From: Clostridium cellulovorans 743B
GTDB lineage: Bacteria; Bacillota; Clostridia; Clostridiales; Clostridiaceae
Reading direction: 5' to 3'
Length of the DNA stretch: 64,000 bases
Assembly: GCF_000145275.1 (NCBI RefSeq)
Contig: NC_014393.1
Location: 248,001-312,000 of the forward strand
Below the pieces are notes generated by a model. That model made no database searches. It was given only the letters and a program-made list of their open reading frames with translations, and was not told where the DNA came from. Below are positions 62,260 through 64,000 of this stretch, one piece after another. A program made the position numbers and the translations under genes. Position 1 is the stretch's first letter. Every line of letters begins with the position of its first letter.

Positions 62260-62404
62260 TTAACAAATGCTGAGGCTGGAGGTTCATTAAGAATTTTATG
62301 TATATATGTTTTAATAAAGATTGTTTATAGAACGGAGTGGTTTCTAGATAGATATATAAATTTTTGATGTAACTTTCATGACGAGGCAAATATTGTGATA
62401 AAGG

Positions 62405-62431
62405 GAATCCATAACATGTTTATGGATTTTT
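62405..62431 (+). terminator. Hairpin terminator inside the tail operon
   Basis: GAATCCATAA (62405-62414) pairs with TTATGGATTTTTTC, a short stem with T tract, separating the spike gene from the rest of the tail genes. It may lower spike expression or give it its own promoter. Confidence 0.7.
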
Positions 62432-62463
62432 TCTATTTTAGCAGAAGAAATGAGGGTGAGTAA

Positions 62464-64000
62464 ATGCAAAATATAATTTCAATGAAAATAGATTTGAAAA
62501 AAGAATCCTATCAAAATAATGTAGCTCAGCAAAATGATGATATGGTTTTAGACATAAACATATATGGGGATGGCGACATTATATCTTTAGAAGGAGCCAC
62601 TGCTCAGCTTAGCTATATCAATGCTAATAACACCATAGCAACCATATCCGGCAGTGAGGTAGTTGTCTCCGGTAATAATGTGAAAATCACTTGTCCAAGG
62701 GATTGTACAAGATCTGCTGGTATAGCTAAGATGAAGTTAGTAATAATATCAGCCTCTAAGCAAGTAAGTACATTTCCAATTGAAATTACAGTAGTCCCAG
62801 ATGTGGTCCAAGGGCAAGAAGTAAGTGGAAATGTGGCTACGGTAATAGAAAAACTAATTAATGAAAACATTATATGTAATGATACTTTAGTAAGACTCCA
62901 AAATTGGGTAGCTACTCATGGAGATATAGTAGATTTAGATAGTAGAGTTGACACCCTAGAGTTAGATAATACACAGGATGCAAAAATAATCCAAGGCACA
63001 GATTATCTTGATATAAATGCAGAAATAATGTTATATACTTCAGAAGGTTATAAGATTAAATTTAAGCGAATGACCTATGATTTAACAGGAACAATTTTAA
63101 TACCTAGTGATGCAGATATAGATGGAAATGGATGTACCTGGAGGAGAAAAGTTGACGATATAGCTAGAGGTGTTTTCGACATAGCCCAAAATATTGATGA
63201 AACAAATGGGAATGTAAATATTAGAATAGCAAATGTGACTATAGATGGTAACAGACAAGCTGATCAATTGGTTAATACTATTGATAACCATAGATTTAGT
63301 GGTTTGAAATTAACAAAGGTAACAGGAGAGTCTTTTATATCTAATGTAACTGTAATAAATACAGTAAATGGAGAAGACCTACAAACAACTCCAGCTGGTG
63401 GAATATTTTTTGTAGATTGTAAAGATATAAGATGCTCAAACTTAAATGGATGGTATAATCTCGGTACCGCAATAATCATTAGATTTTCCTCTAATATTAC
63501 AATAGATGGCTCCTTGACTTATGATAATGAAGGAAGCGGTATAAGTGGAAGAGGATGTCCAAATTGTAAGTACCTAAATATTGTGACTTTCAACAATAAA
63601 TTTTCGAATTTATCTGTTAATGGTGTAGACAGCATTGTAGATAATGTCATAAGTTACAAAGCAGGTTATTCTGGGGTCAACATTGGTCACCCTGATAAAG
63701 ATGCAACTACAAAGTACTATGCCAATGCTCATGGAACTGTATTATCGAATATAATTTCATTTGATAATACATACGAAGGATTAACTATTGGGGGTTCTGA
63801 TAATGTAAGCTGTACCAATGTCATTGTATATGGAAATGCTATAAATACTACTAGAGAAAATATTAGAATCCATGGAAATTCTAATTCTTCCAAACTGATT
63901 AATATAACAAGTCGAGACTGTGCTACTAGTGGTATTAGGTATTACAGCGGAACTAATCATGTGCTTGATAATTCAGAATTTTATAATTGCAAGTGTGGAG
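62464..64000 (+). CDS. BppU-type baseplate / beta-helix receptor-binding spike, partial
   Basis: The frame starts at ATG 62464 behind GAGGGTGAG and is open to the window end (512 codons seen). Residues ~1-135 (IISMKIDLKKESYQNNVAQQ, DIISLEGATAQLSYINANNT, FPIEITVVPDVVQGQEVSGN) match the BppU N-terminal domain that attaches receptor-binding proteins to the baseplate. A coiled-coil step (DIVDLDSRVDTLELDNTQDA) follows. From ~190 on there are repeating NxxxxxNVxV-like rungs (SNVTVINTVNGED, SNIISFDNTYEGLTIGGSDN) of a right-handed beta-helix like pectin lyases and tail spikes. It should bind, and possibly digest, a surface glycan. Confidence 0.82.
   Translation, partial: MQNIISMKIDLKKESYQNNVAQQNDDMVLDINIYGDGDIISLEGATAQLSYINANNTIATISGSEVVVSGNNVKITCPRDCTRSAGIAKMKLVIISASKQVSTFPIEITVVPDVVQGQEVSGNVATVIEKLINENIICNDTLVRLQNWVATHGDIVDLDSRVDTLELDNTQDAKIIQGTDYLDINAEIMLYTSEGYKIKFKRMTYDLTGTILIPSDADIDGNGCTWRRKVDDIARGVFDIAQNIDETNGNVNIRIANVTIDGNRQADQLVNTIDNHRFSGLKLTKVTGESFISNVTVINTVNGEDLQTTPAGGIFFVDCKDIRCSNLNGWYNLGTAIIIRFSSNITIDGSLTYDNEGSGISGRGCPNCKYLNIVTFNNKFSNLSVNGVDSIVDNVISYKAGYSGVNIGHPDKDATTKYYANAHGTVLSNIISFDNTYEGLTIGGSDNVSCTNVIVYGNAINTTRENIRIHGNSNSSKLINITSRDCATSGIRYYSGTNHVLDNSEFYNCKCG

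Overview
This is a low-GC Gram-positive window that I read as a saccharolytic, butyrate/solvent-type Clostridium (sensu stricto). The reasons are strong AT bias in third positions and spacers, AGGAGG-type ribosome binding sites, a stand-alone clostridial-type thiolase, a pectin methylesterase, a CE2-type acetyl esterase, a GGDEF-EAL protein behind a c-di-GMP-I riboswitch, and many AraC/MerR/PadR/TetR/HxlR one-component regulators. No rRNA, tRNA or CRISPR array was seen. The species cannot be fixed from the sequence.

Layout. 1-2218 (-): a secreted protein with long internal repeats, running off the left edge and broken by an in-frame TAA. 2456-8857: a lipoprotein gene, a 153-bp imperfect palindrome, then the left part of a decayed phage or integrative element (two divergent Xre regulators, a primase-helicase preceded by degenerate tandem repeats, an ArpU-like late regulator, and the 3' end of a Fic gene). 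9016-10451: esterase with near-consensus promoter and terminator. 10517-21508: accessory genes: AraC/GyrI-type regulators, a sugar-binding protein, a TetR/hydrolase pair, a PadR-DUF1048-DUF1048 operon that has lost its ABC transporter, a radical SAM protein. 21609-23184: an IS256-family element inserted in the loop of a terminator, with an 8-bp target duplication. 23210-28103: HxlR/flavoprotein pair, methyltransferase, IS3 remnant, LysR and thiolase. 28187-30787: ABC-F protein behind a leader-peptide attenuator. 30853-46368: MerR and AraC regulators, ABC-2 exporter, chemoreceptor, truncated mraY copy, broken nucleotidyltransferase, and an MFS exporter behind a second leader-peptide attenuator. 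47152-52906: pectinesterase, then c-di-GMP riboswitch, GGDEF-EAL protein and solute-binding protein. 54785-64000: a siphophage-type tail module (terminator, tube, two chaperones, short tape measure, distal tail, tail endopeptidase, BppU/beta-helix spike) with no head genes upstream inside the window.

How the parts work together. Several genes share one logic: a small-molecule sensor sits next to its target or controls its own promoter (PadR, MerR with 19-bp spacer, TetR/hydrolase, HxlR/flavoprotein). Two likely drug-response genes (ABC-F, MFS) are preceded by a short ORF overlapping a terminator. A dispersed ~145-bp element, always in + orientation, joins a terminator-like hairpin to an extended -10 motif and sits ahead of several of these genes; a second, 72-bp structured repeat accompanies it twice. 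Broken genes, relics and insertion scars are dense, so much of the window is accessory DNA in flux. The most interesting candidates are the headless tail module (tailocin or defective prophage), the dispersed terminator-promoter element, the two attenuators, and a Shine-Dalgarno sequence apparently bridged to its start codon by a hairpin.
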